DNA from: Ophiosphaerella korrae
Taxonomy: Eukaryota > Ascomycota > Dothideomycetes > Pleosporales > Phaeosphaeriaceae
NCBI GenBank assembly: GCA_028456385.1
Contig: JALNQF010000226.1
Location: 1 to 64,000 of the forward strand
DNA length: 64,000 nt
Reading direction: 5' to 3'
This document shows positions 34,980-48,149 of this stretch, piece after piece (within the stretch, counting starts at the first letter, position 1; the number at the start of each line of letters is the position of its first letter). The translations under genes were made by a program, and so were the position numbers. The notes beneath the pieces were generated by a model, which was not told the origin of the DNA, did not search any database, and was given only the letters and a program-made list of their open reading frames with translations.

Positions 34980-36150
34980 AACTAGTTTTATAAAACTTAG
35001 ATAGCCTCTTTATTATATACTATAGTACTAGTATAGCTAGTTTACGCTATTTTAACCTAATTTAAGACGTAATACCTAAATCTATAAAAGAGTATTACCT
35101 AGATACTTTAAATAAGTATAGTCTTTATACTATAGTACTATATATATACTATCTATCTTTTTATACTAATAATAACTATACTAGTAGCTTTATTAGCTAT
35201 ATTATAGACTCTAAAGATTAGTTATAGTTTAGTATATAAAAAAGTAATAAGTAGATTAAGTATTACTAGAAGTACTATACTACTAGTTAAGATTATATTA
35301 CTATAAGTTATTTAAGTTAAATTAGCCTAGATTAGCTTATACTAATATCTATATAGCCTCTTTACTTTATTTTAGGTTTCTTATACTATTTTAAAAGAAA
35401 ATTAGAAGTAGCTTTAAAAGTAGAGGGCTTAACTAGTATTAAGTATACTACTACTACTAAAGTAGTAAGTAAAGTTCTAGCTAAGATTTAAGAATAAGTC
35501 TTATATCCTAATTAGCTCTAATTAGCTTAAATTATACTAATATAACTTGTTTTAAGTAGTATAAGCTTTATTATAAGTACTTATTCTTTTATAGTAGTAA
35601 GCTTAGCTTTAATAAAGAGTTCTAGTCTAGCGTTTACTTTTTTAGCTATAATTATTCTAAGTAAAGTATTATTAAGTATAAAAATACTAAAAAGTATACT
35701 CTAGAAGAAGATTCTAACTCTAGTATTCTTAGTACTCCTAAAAAAAAAGTAAGTAACTCTAGTTAGCTTTAATTAGCTTAGGTTATACTAATCTAGCCTT
35801 TAGTACTTTAAAATAAGTACTATTATCTTTACTAAAGCTAAGTAAGTTTTTAAAGATACTAAGAAAGCTAAATAAGCTATTAAAGTAGCTTACTAGGCTA
35901 CTTTAGCTTATACTAAGAGAACTCTTACTAAAAGAGGCTTAGCTAGTAAGGTTAAGCGTAGTTAGTCTTAGAATTTCTAAATAGAGTATAGATTAGGCTA
36001 AATTAGCTTAGATTATACTTAAGTAAAGTAATAAGTAGTAGTTATAGATTTAGATACCTTAATTATAATACTCTAGCCTTAGTATAGCCTTAAAATAGAT
36101 TTCTTTAGTAGTTAATACTATTCTAAGTCTAATTATACTAATTTACACTA
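34980..36150 (+). pseudogene. RIP-killed multi-intron gene of unknown function
   Basis: Coding segments on the plus strand join across short introns when RIP stops (TAA/TAG for CAA, CAG, TGG) are ignored. Segments: about 35085-35304; 35359-35493 (contains KLEVALKVEGLT); 35557-35748 (ends STPKKK); 35804 to about 35985 (Lys- and Ala-rich, contains KRTLTKRGLASKVKR). Introns: 35305-35358, 35494-35556, 35749-35803 and perhaps 35986-36023. GTAAGT is intact in the third and reads ATAAGT in the first two; a TACTAAT branch site precedes the acceptor in the first three. It lies between the 186-bp repeat and element H, so it may be an element-encoded or captured gene. The product is not recognised; the basic C-terminus hints at nucleic-acid binding (weak). 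Confidence 0.5.
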
Positions 36151-39100
36151 ATTTATAATATCTTAGTATTTTTCTTAGAAACTTAATATTTTTTACTATT
36201 ATTACTATTAAATACCTAAAAAAACCCTTTAAAATAAAAAACTTTTATATATAAGTAAAGGTAGCTATAAGCTTTTTTACTTATCTTTTTCTAGAAGTAA
36301 AGACTATCTTTAGCTTATTAAGTTTTTTACTTCTTATACTTTTTTCTTAGTATATAAGTAAGTTTATACTTTCTTTAGAACTAATTAAAAGCTTTTAGAG
36401 AAAGATTAGCTACTAGTTTTTAAGTACTCTAGTTTTTTAAGTAATTTTTCTATTTTATTAAATATAGCTATTTTCTATTCTTACTTTACCTTCTTTCTCT
36501 TACTTTTTCTATAATATATACGTCTTTATTTATTATATTTAAACCTTTTTCTATTAAGTTTTCTAGTTATATAATTATACTATTAGAGATATATTTTTCT
36601 AGTAGTAATATATAAAATACTAGGTATACTCTCTTTAAGCTAAGTATATCTATTTTAAATATAGTTAGGCTAATTTAAGCTACTATACGCTTTTATCTTA
36701 AATATTTCTTATCTATCTTTTTCTTTAGTTTTATAGATTTAATATACTATATAGATAGAAGAATTTAGTCCTCTACTTTAAAAGAGATATATATCTTTTA
36801 CTTATTAGTATACTTTTTTTAGTACTCTATATCTAGTATAATATTATTCTTATATTCTTATTATATTATAATTACTTTTATAGCTAATCTTTTTACTAAG
36901 AAGTTATTATCTATAGTTAGGTTTAACTTAAGCTAGTTTAGGCTAATTAGGTATAGGCTATAGTATACTTAGAAGGGTATAACTATTATAGTTATATTTA
37001 CGCTATTATTATATATATACTTTACTATTAGTAGCTATTTTACCTAGTTATTTTATTCTAATATATAGTAATAATATAAGTATTATTTTAGGGTTTAGTT
37101 TTATCTTTCTATCTTCCTATCTATCTAGAAGTAATATATAAAAGATAGTACCTTTCTAGAATTTAAGTAGTAGTAGAAAGTTTTCTAGTGTTTAGCGTTT
37201 ATTAAAAGTCTTCTATCTAAAATTACTCTAGCTAAAACGCTATAGAGTTAGATTACTTTATATATCTAGGCCTAAGCTAAGTCTTACCTATCCTAATTAG
37301 ACTATACTAGGATATAGTAAACTATTTTAGTTAAATAGTTTATAATTATAAGTATTACGTTATATACTATACCTATTAATTTACTTAGAGAGAGTTCTAT
37401 AATAAAGTCTATTATAACTTCTTTCTAAGCTTTTATTAGTAGTAGAAAGAGTTATATTAGCTTATAAGGTTAGTATCTTCTTATAGTTAACTATTAGTAC
37501 TTTACGTAGGCGTTATAGTACTCTATTACCTTTTTTCTTGCTTTCTTCTAAGTATATAGCCTTAAGAGCTTTTTTAAAGTCTTTTTTATAGTAAAATAGC
37601 TTACTAGAGAGTTATTATAATAATTTCTAAGTATATCTACTTTTTCTTTAGGTATTATAAAGAGTTTCTACTCCTTTAGCTACTCTTTAAGTTAAATTAG
37701 GCTATCTAATACTAATTTATCTTCTAATTTATTAGATATATCTTTTTTACTCTAGTATATATTACTTTATTCTTTTAGGTTCCTTAGTTTTAGTAGTTAT
37801 ATCTTTTTTTTCTCTTAAAACTCTTTAAAAGCTACTTCTTCTTTTTTATACTTTATTATACTCTAACTATATATTACTTTAACTACTTAAAAGAGTATAG
37901 CTCTTTAAACTCTTATAAGTATCTTTTATATTAGCTATATAAAAGCTTTATTATATTTCTTTTTTAATATTATTATATTAGCTATATAATCTAGCTTTCT
38001 AGAAAGTCTATTTACTAGGTTTATAGTACCTAGGTAGTAATAGATAATAAAGTTAAACTTTATAAGGCTTAAGTAGGCTTAGACCTACTTATAGTTTAAT
38101 ATATTAGTTTCTATAAACTATTTTAGGTTATAGTAGTCTATAAAGATCTTAAATAAAACTCTATTAAAGTAGTAGTACTAGTACTCTAAGCTTTTAGTTA
38201 TTATAAGTAACTCTTAGTTATATATATTATAATTATACTCTACTTAGATAAATTTTTTTAAGAAGAAGTTAACTAGCCTCTACTAGGCTAAGTTACCTTT
38301 AGTTAAGACTAATTAGCTTAGTATACCTATAATTACTATACTTAAAGTATTAAATTTTACTCTAGTCTCTTTTTTTTATATAAAGTATATAAAGATAAGT
38401 ACTTTAAAAAAAGTATTTTTTAGTTTTTAAAAAGCTTAGCGTAATTCTTTTCTAATTTTAATTCTTTAGCTTTCTTCTTTTTTTTAGGTAAGCTTATTCT
38501 AGGCTATATTTAAGCTCTTTTAGGTAAATTTTATTAGAATTAAAATAATATAAGAAAATCTACTTATAAATTACTTATAGTAGTTTATAAACCTAATAAA
38601 TACCTTTATTTTATATACTATACGTAAAATTAGCTATTCTTAGACTATTTTTATATAACTTATATTTACACTAACCTCTTTAAGTAAAATAATATACCCT
38701 AAGTAGTCTATATACTATATATACTACTTATATTTTTTAAGCTTTATAAATAACTTAAATTAGTATAGCCTTTTTAGTACTTCTTTTATATAGCTTATAT
38801 ACTCTTCTTTTATATCTAAAAAAACTAAGATATTATTAAAGTAGATAATATAAGTAATATTAATAAAACCTACTAATACCTAGTTTATATAAGCCTAAAA
38901 CTAAGCTAAAGTATTTATAAAGCTAAAAGGTATTACTATATACTTAAAGTAGCTATATTTAGTCTTAAAAGTAGTTTTCTATTTATTACCTTCTTTAATT
39001 CTAATATAGTAGTACGTATCTCTAATATCTAGCTTAGTATAGTACTTTACTTAAGCTAACTACTTTAGTAACGCTATAATTAAAAGTAATAGATACTAGT

Positions 39101-40397
39101 TCTTAAAAGTTACTTTATTAAAACCTCTATAGTCTATATATAGCTTTAGGCTAATATCTTTCTTCTTTATAAAGAGTATTAGCGCCTTTACTAAAGATTT
39201 TAAGTATTTTATTTACTCTTAACTTATAAAGTTAGCTAGGTATTTCTTTAGTACTTATAACTTAGTTACTAAAAGATTATATAGTAGCTAGTAAAGTAGT
39301 TATATATTTTATACTAAATTTATAGCTAAATCTTAAAGTCTATACTTTACTAAAGTTATAAAGTTCTCTTTAGAAGCTATATCTATATACCTAGTATATT
39401 ATAAAAGTAATAAGCCTCTTTTAAAGCTAATTAGGCTACTTTAGCCTATATAGCTTACTAAATATATATATATATATATATATATATTACTCTATAGACT
39501 ATATATTATTTAGTTAAACTATTTAGTATTTTCTATACTTACTAGTTTAAACTTAAGTATATCTTAAGCCTTCTTACCTTAGAGGAGTACTCTCTTAGTA
39601 CTATAGCTTATTTTAGGTTAATACTTATTAATCTAAGGTAAACTAAGGTATATATTATACTTCTAAGTATCTATTACTATAAATATTACCTAGTATATCT
39701 ATATACGCCTACGTACGTCTATAAAAGTAATATCTACTATTATTATACTATATACGTTTAACTCTTCTCTATTTATACTCTCTACTATTATATTAAGTAG
39801 AGAAGTAATAAAGAAGCTCTATTCCTTTACTACTATAGCTAATAAAAAGTTAAGTTATAACTCTTTATCTATTATAGCCTTAAGCTATAGTACTATACCT
39901 ATTACTACTTTAATTATTAAGAAATATCTTAGCTTTATATAGGTAGTATTATAGAAAAAACTAAAGTTTTTTTTTTTCTTAATAATACTATGTAAGCTAT
40001 AAAGTAAGTATAATAAGAGTTTATTAAATACTTAAGACTTTTATAAACTCTAGTATAAGTTAAGAGTAAAGCTAATATACTAAAGATTAAGATATTATAT
40101 AGTTATAATCTAAAGTAAAGCTAGTATACTATATAGGTGTATAAAGAGCTTAATAATTATAAAGAGAGTAAAGTAAGTATTATTCTCTTTTAGATACTAG
40201 TAGTACTATTAAATACTATCTATTATCTCTTTACTATCTCCTATAGCTTATAGTAAGTACTATTATCTTCTAGCTACTTTTTAATATAATAATACTTCTT
40301 TACTAATAGTTTAGAGATAATAATAATACGCTCTTTATAATAGGCTATAATAATAGGAGAAAATATATAGTTAATAGTTTAATAAGACCTTATATAG
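36151..40397 (-). mobile_element. Ty3/Gypsy element H, minus-strand copy, RIP-inactivated
   Basis: The minus strand encodes, from right to left, a protease/gag-end region (about 39500-40100), RT with YFNN-I-LVF at about 38821-38858 where family members have YFDD, RNase H (about 38100-38300), and integrase. The integrase has a PFQ-VYY-GLHP-like block at about 36905-36985. A second copy in plus orientation starts at 62215. No clear LTR pair was found; boundaries are approximate. It is a different lineage from the A/B/E/G elements. Confidence 0.75.
39462..39488. repeat. AT microsatellite
   Basis: About 13 uninterrupted AT units inside element H. Confidence 0.9.
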
Positions 40398-40843
40398 TAT
40401 TATAGATATAATAAGAGAAATTAAAATAAAACTAATTAGCTTAGACTCTAGTACTAAGAAAGTATATAATAAGTAAAATAATAAGTTAGATTAAGAAACT
40501 ACTTATAATTAGGATATATAAGTAATCTCTTAATTTCTTAAGTATATAGATAGAAATAAAGTATAGATTAATAGATTACTAATCTATTAATTTATAGTTG
40601 CTAAGACTAGATATAAGTAATAAATTAATAGATTACTAGGAATATATAAGTAGTAGTAATATATATTATTAAGATAGTATTAGTAATTTAATTATTAACT
40701 ACAATTAACAATACTTAATATTATAAGAATTATTCTATTATTATAAGCCTTTTATAGATTATAACCTTAGCTTTTATTATTAACTCCTAATATACTAATA
40801 ACTCTAAAGAGCTACTATAGTTAGTAATAGGTAACCTATTATA
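40398..40843 (+). repeat. 5' LTR of element D
   Basis: 446 bp from TATTATAG to CCTATTATA. The U3-like part resembles the LTR at 52014 more than those of A1 or B. Confidence 0.78.
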
Positions 40844-42289
40844 CTTTACTAATTTAGTTATTAGGAGAAGTAAAGTATAAGTAGTATATAGTCTAAGCTA
40901 ATATTATAGTAAAAAGCTTAAATAAGAAAAAAAGTAAAGTATCTCTAAGTAGTTATAAATTAGATAATACTATATAGAAAGTAATTAAGGACTATATAAA
41001 CAACCTAATCTTAGAAAAAGAAGAAATAAAAATAGTAATTAACGTACTAGAAGTTTAGAATAAAGAACTTAAAGACTATATAAAGTAAAATAAAGTATAA
41101 ATTAAAGCTATTATAGAAAGATAAAACTAGATAGAACTAATTATCTACTAACTAGAGATAAGTGCGACGAAGAAGCTACGTAAAATACCTTTACTTAAGA
41201 AGTTTAATAGAATAAGAGAGAAACTAAAACCTTTTATAGTATTAGTATAACTCTAAATTAATATATAAGTACTATACTTTAATAGAGATAGTAAGAAAGT
41301 AATATATATTAGAATATACTTTAAAGAGAATATAATAAGATAGTTTAAACCTTACTAGATAGATTATATAATATACGCTCTAGGAACTTAAAAGAATAAA
41401 ATAAAAGCTATCTTTAGAAGTTATAAATACTTTACTAGATAAATAAGAGTAGTATTTAGAGATATAGATATTACCTAATAAGCTAAAGAGAAGCTTAAGA
41501 AGCTTATATAATATAAGAGTATTTTTAAATATATATTATATTTAAATAACTATTATAAAATATAGAATAGAATAAGCTATTTCTAATATTATTATTTAAA
41601 TAAGAACTAAACTTAAAAATATAATACAAAATAATCTATATAGAAAAACTAAGAATATTAGAAGCTCTAAAATAAAAGGTAATATAAATTAATAATAATT
41701 TCTAAGAATAAAGAAAGAATAAATATAGAAGAACTACCTAGAACTATAATAAAGGAAACCCTATAATCCTTAATACTAATAAGAATAGAAAGAAAAAAAA
41801 AATAAAAACTTTATATACTTTATATACTTTACCTATAGTAAGAAAAGCTACTATATAAAGGACTACTATTTAAAATAAAAGAAGGATATAGTATATTATA
41901 AATATAGGAAACTAAAATACTTTATAAAAGATTATAGAAGTAAAGACTTTAAGAAAAAGATATAGTTAAAGATAGCTAAAAATAAGAAGGAAGTACTAAA
42001 ATTATAGGCTAAACCTTAAGAAAAAGTAGCTAGGAGTAAAGAAATATAATATATAATACTTAATTAAACCTTTTATTATAATAATAACTACTATATATAT
42101 CTTTCTAGTAAGTAAAGAGTAAGATATTTTCTATAGAAGTATAGAGTAGTAGTAATAAAAGAAAGTAAGACCTAAGTATAGTTTAAAGAAATAAGACGTA
42201 TAATAGACCTACTAATAGAAGACTTAGAAAGAGAAGAGCCCTAGATTCTACTAATCTAGGCTAAAGAACTAGTACTAGATAAAGAGACT

Positions 42290-42294
42290 ACTAT
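42290..42294. repeat. Target-site duplication of element E/F, left copy (ACTAT)
   Basis: ACTAT precedes the left LTR of E and recurs at 51730-51734 after the right LTR. The gag frame of D is contiguous when the insert is removed. Confidence 0.75.
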
Positions 42295-42667
42295 TATATT
42301 AGGGTCTCTCTATTATTAACTACAAGTAACTACTAACGTATTAGTAGATTAGAAGGTAATAACAAAAGCTTATATTATAATTAGTAATAACGATAAATAA
42401 TAGTTAATTTATATATATAATATTAAGTATTAGCGTTCTAGGTTAGAGGTTAGATTACTAATACTATTCTAATAATACGTATTTCTATTTAACTATATAC
42501 TTATACTAATCTATTTATATAATATTATAGATTACTCTATAAGTTATATATTAAGGTTATAGTTTATTTCTTAATCTAGGTTATTACTCTACTTATCTTA
42601 TACTTTGTTAGTACTTAAGTTAAGACTAATTAGTTCTATCTTAATTTCTCTTGTTACGCCTATAATA
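42295..42667 (-). repeat. 3' LTR of element E
   Basis: 373 bp; matches 51327-51729 except for a missing internal segment of about 30 bp containing one AATCTATTATA-type unit. Confidence 0.78.
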
Positions 42668-42821
42668 CTATCTCTTCCTCTAAGTAGGTTTTAGTTTATC
42701 TACTCTAGAGCTAAGGTTATTAATCTAGTTTCTTTATTAATATTAAGTTCTTTATCTTCTTTTATACTTACTAAGTCTATCCTTTATTATCTTTAATTAG
42801 TAGATTATATATTACGCTATA

Positions 42822-43268
42822 TATAATAGGTCTCGTATTATTAGCTATAGTAACCCTTTTAGGTTATTAGTAGATTAGAAGGTAATAATAAAAGCTTATA
42901 TAGTATTCTATAATAACTATAAATAATAGTTAATTTATATACGTAATATTAAGTATTAGCGTTCTAGGTTAGAGATTAGATTACTAATACTATCCTAATA
43001 ATACGTATATCTATTAACTATATACTTAAGCTCTTTTAGTAACTTTATAACTTTATATTTACTAAGATTATAAATTTACAAATTTATTATATATTAGCTT
43101 TGTAACTTTAAATTTACTAAGATCGTAAATTTACGAATTTATTACGTATCCCTATTATAGTTAGTTTCTTAATTAAGTTCGTTCCCCTATAAGTTATATA
43201 CGTTATTATCTTCTTTTATAGTAGGGTTAATTAGCTCTATCTAATTTTCTTTTATTATAGTTGTAATA
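42822..43268 (-). repeat. F-type LTR inside element E
   Basis: 447 bp, close to the B LTRs in sequence, including the doubled CTAAGATYRYRAATTT words. It lies in the E 3' UTR and is followed by F/B-type 3' UTR rather than E-type. Confidence 0.78.
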
Positions 43269-46200
43269 CTATTTTCTTTTTTAGGTAAGTTCTTATTTCT
43301 ATATACTAGAGCTAAGGTTATTAGTCCTATATTTTTATTAATTATTAGCTCCTTATTATTCTTTATATTATCTTACTTCTAATACAATAAACTTCTTCTT
43401 ATAGCTTGTATTATTTATAATAAGGTTAAGATATTTCTTTATTATTATTACGCTTTACTAAGTCTTTTATATTTTATATCTTTAAAAAATAGTATATATT
43501 ATAATAAGTGTATTCTTACTAATATTTAGTATAAGTATATTTCTTTAGGTATTTCTCTTATAGAGTATATATATTTAAGTTCTATATAATTTCTATCTAC
43601 TAAGTTATATAGAGCGAGTTATTAATAGAGCTATAAAGAAGCTATTATTATAGCTTACTATAGCTAAAGCTAAGTATAAATTAACTTTTTATAAGCTAGT
43701 AGAGCTTTATTTCTATATTAAGTATCTTTGTAAGTTAAAAGCTTATAATAATACTAAGTTAGATTTAGATAACGTAGTAGAAGCTACTCTAGTTTCTATC
43801 TTATTAAACGCTCCTATTATCTCTTTATCTATTAGTAGTAATATAAATTTTCTTAGTTTACTATAAAGTAGTTTAGAAGATTTTAACTTTAGTAGTCCTC
43901 TAGTTTCTTAGAGTAGTTAAAGTTATCTTCTAGTTCCTATATTTTTTCCTATAGTTATCCTTTCTTATCTATACCTATTTATTTTACTAAATAGTAGTTC
44001 CTACTATTATAGAACTAGTATACTAAGATTTCTTTAACTTCTTATTCTTTTTATTCTCTATACGTATTAACTTTATATACTAGTAGTTCTACTTATTATA
44101 GTACTTGTTCTAGTAGTACTATATAAAATATTAGGTATATCTTTATCTTACTTAGTAGCTTTAGTTTAAATATAACTAGTATAACCTCTTTTTTAATTTT
44201 ATATAGTCTAATTTTTACGTAATTTAGTTTTAAGCTAGGTTGTTTACTTTTAACGTTTTTTCTTACTAGCTATACTTTTTCTCTTTTTCTAAATTAAAGT
44301 TCTTCTTTATATTTCTTATTATAGTACTTTACTATCTAATTATATAATAATTCTATATCCTATCTTAATTAATTATATATATCTTTTATTTTGTTTCTAA
44401 AGTTTTCTTCTCTTAAAGTCTAAGATTCTATATTACTTAGTATCTAATATATATTAGGGTTAAATCTATAGTTTATAAAGAAAAGTAATACTTTAATTAT
44501 TATATTCTTTACGCTATTATATACTAACTATACTATAAGTAGTAGTTATACTTAATTATTCTAGTTATAGTTAAGGTAGTATCTTAAGTACTATTCTACT
44601 ATTTAGTTTATACGTTCTAATTATCTATCTATCTATAGATAGTACGCTATTAATATTTAATATTATATTCCTAATTATACTATTATTATTCTCTATAATT
44701 TTAATATAAATCTTATATCTCTATCTATAATAATTTTATCTAGGATACTATACTAGCTAATTATAGTTCCTAGAACTTAGTATATAGTAACTTCTATCCT
44801 ACTTTTCTCTTTATATAGTCTAAAGTATAAGTACTTTATAAGTTTATCTACTACTATTATAATTCTATTATATTTAACTCCTAATATTAAGTCTTTTAAC
44901 TTAGGTAACTTTTTTATAAAGTCTATTATTATAACTTCTTAAAGTTATTCTAGTACTTTAAATAGTTATAATATTCTATATAGTATAAATCTACTATATT
45001 TATTTCTATAGTATTCTATATATTCTTATAGTACTTCTATTACTAGTTATCTTACTCTTAGAATATAGTAATCTTTTAGTAGTTTATCTAATATTTTATT
45101 AATACCTTAGTATCTATATACTAGTAGTTTATAGAATTATTATATAAACTCTTTCTAGATTTTACTTAGAATATATATTCTTTTATATACTTTTGTAAGT
45201 TCTTCTTAGATTTTAAGTTTTTTTTATTTCTTTAGAAGTTTTTTCTATTTCCTTTTTAATCTATATATCTAGATTACTACTTATTCTTTTAATTATAGTA
45301 TCTATTTTATATATATTTAAGACTAAGTATCTTTTTTTATTCTTAACTAGAACTATACTAGTAGCGTTTACTTCTTTTTATAAGTCTAGTCTTCTACTAG
45401 AAGTATTAATAAGTTAATTATCTTTCTCTTTTATATATATAACTTTAAAGTTAAATATTAATAAGTATTCTTACTATCTTATATAGTATTATAATAAGTC
45501 TTTATTTAGTATAAATCTTATAAGATTCTTATAGTATATATAAACTTTTATTCTATACTTTACTTTTTATAAGTATACTCTTTATTACTTAAAAACTTTA
45601 TAGATTACTAGTATTTCTTAATTATAGATAAAGTAGTTAAGTTCTATTAGTTTTATTTTCTTAGAGAAATATTTAACTAAGTATTTTTACTTAGTTCTTA
45701 AGTTTTCTTATATTAGTACTATCTTATAAACTAAGTTAGATATATCTATTTTTACTATTACTAGTAGGTCTAGGTTATATATTCTTATAACTAGGTTTTC
45801 TATAAACTTTCTTTTAATTTATTTAAATACTTTATTATATTCTTCTATTTACTTAAATAGTATATCCTTCTTTATAAGTCTAGTTAATAGTTTTATATCT
45901 TTAGACTATCTTATTATTAGCTTCTTATAGAAGTTTACTAATCTATAAAATTATTATACCTTTCTTAGGTTTTTTAGTAATAGCTATTCTTTAATTAATT
46001 TAATCTTTCCTAGCTTAATTTTAATTTTTCCTAGTTCTATAATAAACTTTAGGAAGTCTATTTCTTTAATATAGAACTTGTATTTTCTTATTTTAAGAAA
46101 TAATTTATTTTCTACTAACTTTTCTAGTACTTTATTTATATATTATACGTATTCTTCTTCTATTTCTAAGAATATAAAGATATTATCTAAGTACGTAAAT

Positions 46201-46290
46201 ATAAATATATCTTAGTACTCTCTTAGTACTATATTAATCTTCTCTTAGAAAACAACTAGTATATTTATTAATCTAAAGAGTATAACTATA

Positions 46291-48149
46291 ACGTATTCTA
46301 TTAGCAAAGCAGCTATATTACTAAAATAGCTACTTTTTCTTAGTACGAAGAATACTACGTATAAATAATAATACAGTCTTAATAAAACAATATTTTAACT
46401 CTATAAGAAAGTAGAATTTAACTTAGGCTTTAGGCTTATATATTAGGCTATTTTTAGACTTTGTAACGCGCTACTATAGCTTTAAACGTATAATATTAGC
46501 GGCTCTCTACCTAGCTTTATAGAATCCCTTATTAACGCGCTACTTAACTAAACTACTAGAAACTTACTATAATAGAAGAGCAAACTATTATATAGTATAT
46601 TCTTAACTTTAATTTAAGAGGATTTACCCTCTAGTTATATAAAGTAGTAGATATAGTAGATAAGCTATTAGTAATACGTAGTAGAGAACTAGTTAGGAAG
46701 TACTAGCCTATACACTTTATAGCGCGTATAGACAAGCTTAAGACTACCTTTAGTTAAGTAAAGGATTGCTAGAGAATACTTTAAGAAGATCTAGTAGTTA
46801 TTAGTAGGTAGTTCTAGCTCGTATAGGATATAATAGCAACGTATAGCGTTAATCTAGATAATATCTATAACTTTAATAAGACTAGCTTTTAGATAAAAAT
46901 AATTAGGTTAATAAAAGTTGTTATAGGCTTAGAGAGGCGTATAAGGCCTAATCTTATTTAGCTAAGTAATTATAAGTAGGTTATAGCTATTATAAGTATC
47001 TACGCTACTAGCTATATAACCCTACTATTTATTATCTATAAAGGATGCGTCTATATCTCTACTTAGTACAAGGAAATAGATATACTACGTAATTAGAAGA
47101 TTTCTATCTCTAAAAATAGATAGATAAATAATATACTTAGTCTTAAGTAGTTAAAGTACTTTAACGTGTATATAAAGGCGCGTTAAGTAGAGTTATACTA
47201 GCTACTTATTTTAGATAGCTATAAGAGCTACTTAAATTAAGATTTTAAAGACTACTACCTTAAAAATAAGATTCTAACGCTCTATATACTAGCCTATTCG
47301 TCCTATATCCTCTAGCTACTTAATATTATCTACTTCTTACTATTAAAGCTTAAGTACTCCTAGCGCGTATAAAACTTAGCGCGCTAGCGCGTCTACTATA
47401 TTAACAAAGAAGGCTTCTTTCTAGCCTTTAGAGACGCGTTTTTTAACGTATTTACGTACGAGAATTGTAAAAAGGCCTTTAAAGTATCTAGATTAGTTCC
47501 TATTAACGCGTAGGAAGTTCTTAATTACTTTAAAGTATAGCTGCGTACTCTACTAGGACCCTTACTACTAGAGACGCTATAGTAGTTAAAGACTCTAAGC
47601 AATACGTATAAATTTAGCTCTTAGTTAAAGCTTATAAGTAGCTCTTTTATACAATTACTAGAATTAGCCTAGTAAGAGTTCTTGTAGCTTATTAAAGGAG
47701 CTAAACTTATACTATATTAAAACGCTCTTATAAGCTCCTAGATTATAGAGCTTAAAGAGTAATTAGTAGAGATAATAAAGTGTAAAACGCGTAAATAAAA
47801 GTAGATTTAGTATAGTAGTATATTAGAGTATAGTACTAGAGCGTTATACGTAGCTATAGAGGCGTCTAGCGAGACTTAGAGGGTAAAGAAGGCTTGTAGT
47901 AGTAGTAGCAACAAGTAGGCTTAATAGGCTTAACTAGGTTAATAGCGTTGTAGGAACTATAACAAGATAGGGTACAACGCTCGTACGTACTAAAAAGATA
48001 TAGAAGAAGATTCTAAATCTACTATAAGTATATCGTACGTAGGTTCTATAGCTAGTTATTAAGTAAATTAATTTTTTATATATAATATTCGCGATACTAA
48101 GGAAAAGTAGCTATTTTAGTAATATAGCTACTTCGCTAATAGAATACGT
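46291..48149 (+). mobile_element. Pogo/Fot1-like DNA transposon nested in E/F
   Basis: 1859 bp with TA on both sides (46289-46290, 48150-48151) and inverted ends ACGTATTCTATTAGC...GCTAATAGAATACGT. The plus strand encodes a degraded transposase: IYNFN at about 46862-46876, where the family has the first catalytic Asp; ILDS-Y-K-SY at about 47209-47235 with the second Asp kept; and a C-terminal CCHC-like knuckle near 47945-47995 with several ligands lost. Many GCG/CGC words survive because RIP spared C outside CA/TG. It shares ends with the MITE at 25442 and its C-terminal part with the remnant at 27343. Confidence 0.85.

Larger units (their letters stand above)
40398..42294 (+). mobile_element. 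Ty3/Gypsy element D, 5' LTR and gag
   Basis: LTR 40398-40843 is followed by a leader (CTTTACTAATTTAG) and gag. The zinc knuckle at about 41819-41866 has all four C/C/H/C positions as Tyr. Gag is cut at 42294 by E/F and continues at 51735 after the duplicated ACTAT. The rest of D is missing or lies beyond G. Confidence 0.82.

Noticed and set aside
36640..36985. Introner-like introns on the minus strand of element H
   Set aside because: The segments contain TTAGCC/CTTAA words and splice-like ends, but at 36905-36985 the integrase frame reads straight through (PF...GLHP), so they are coding.
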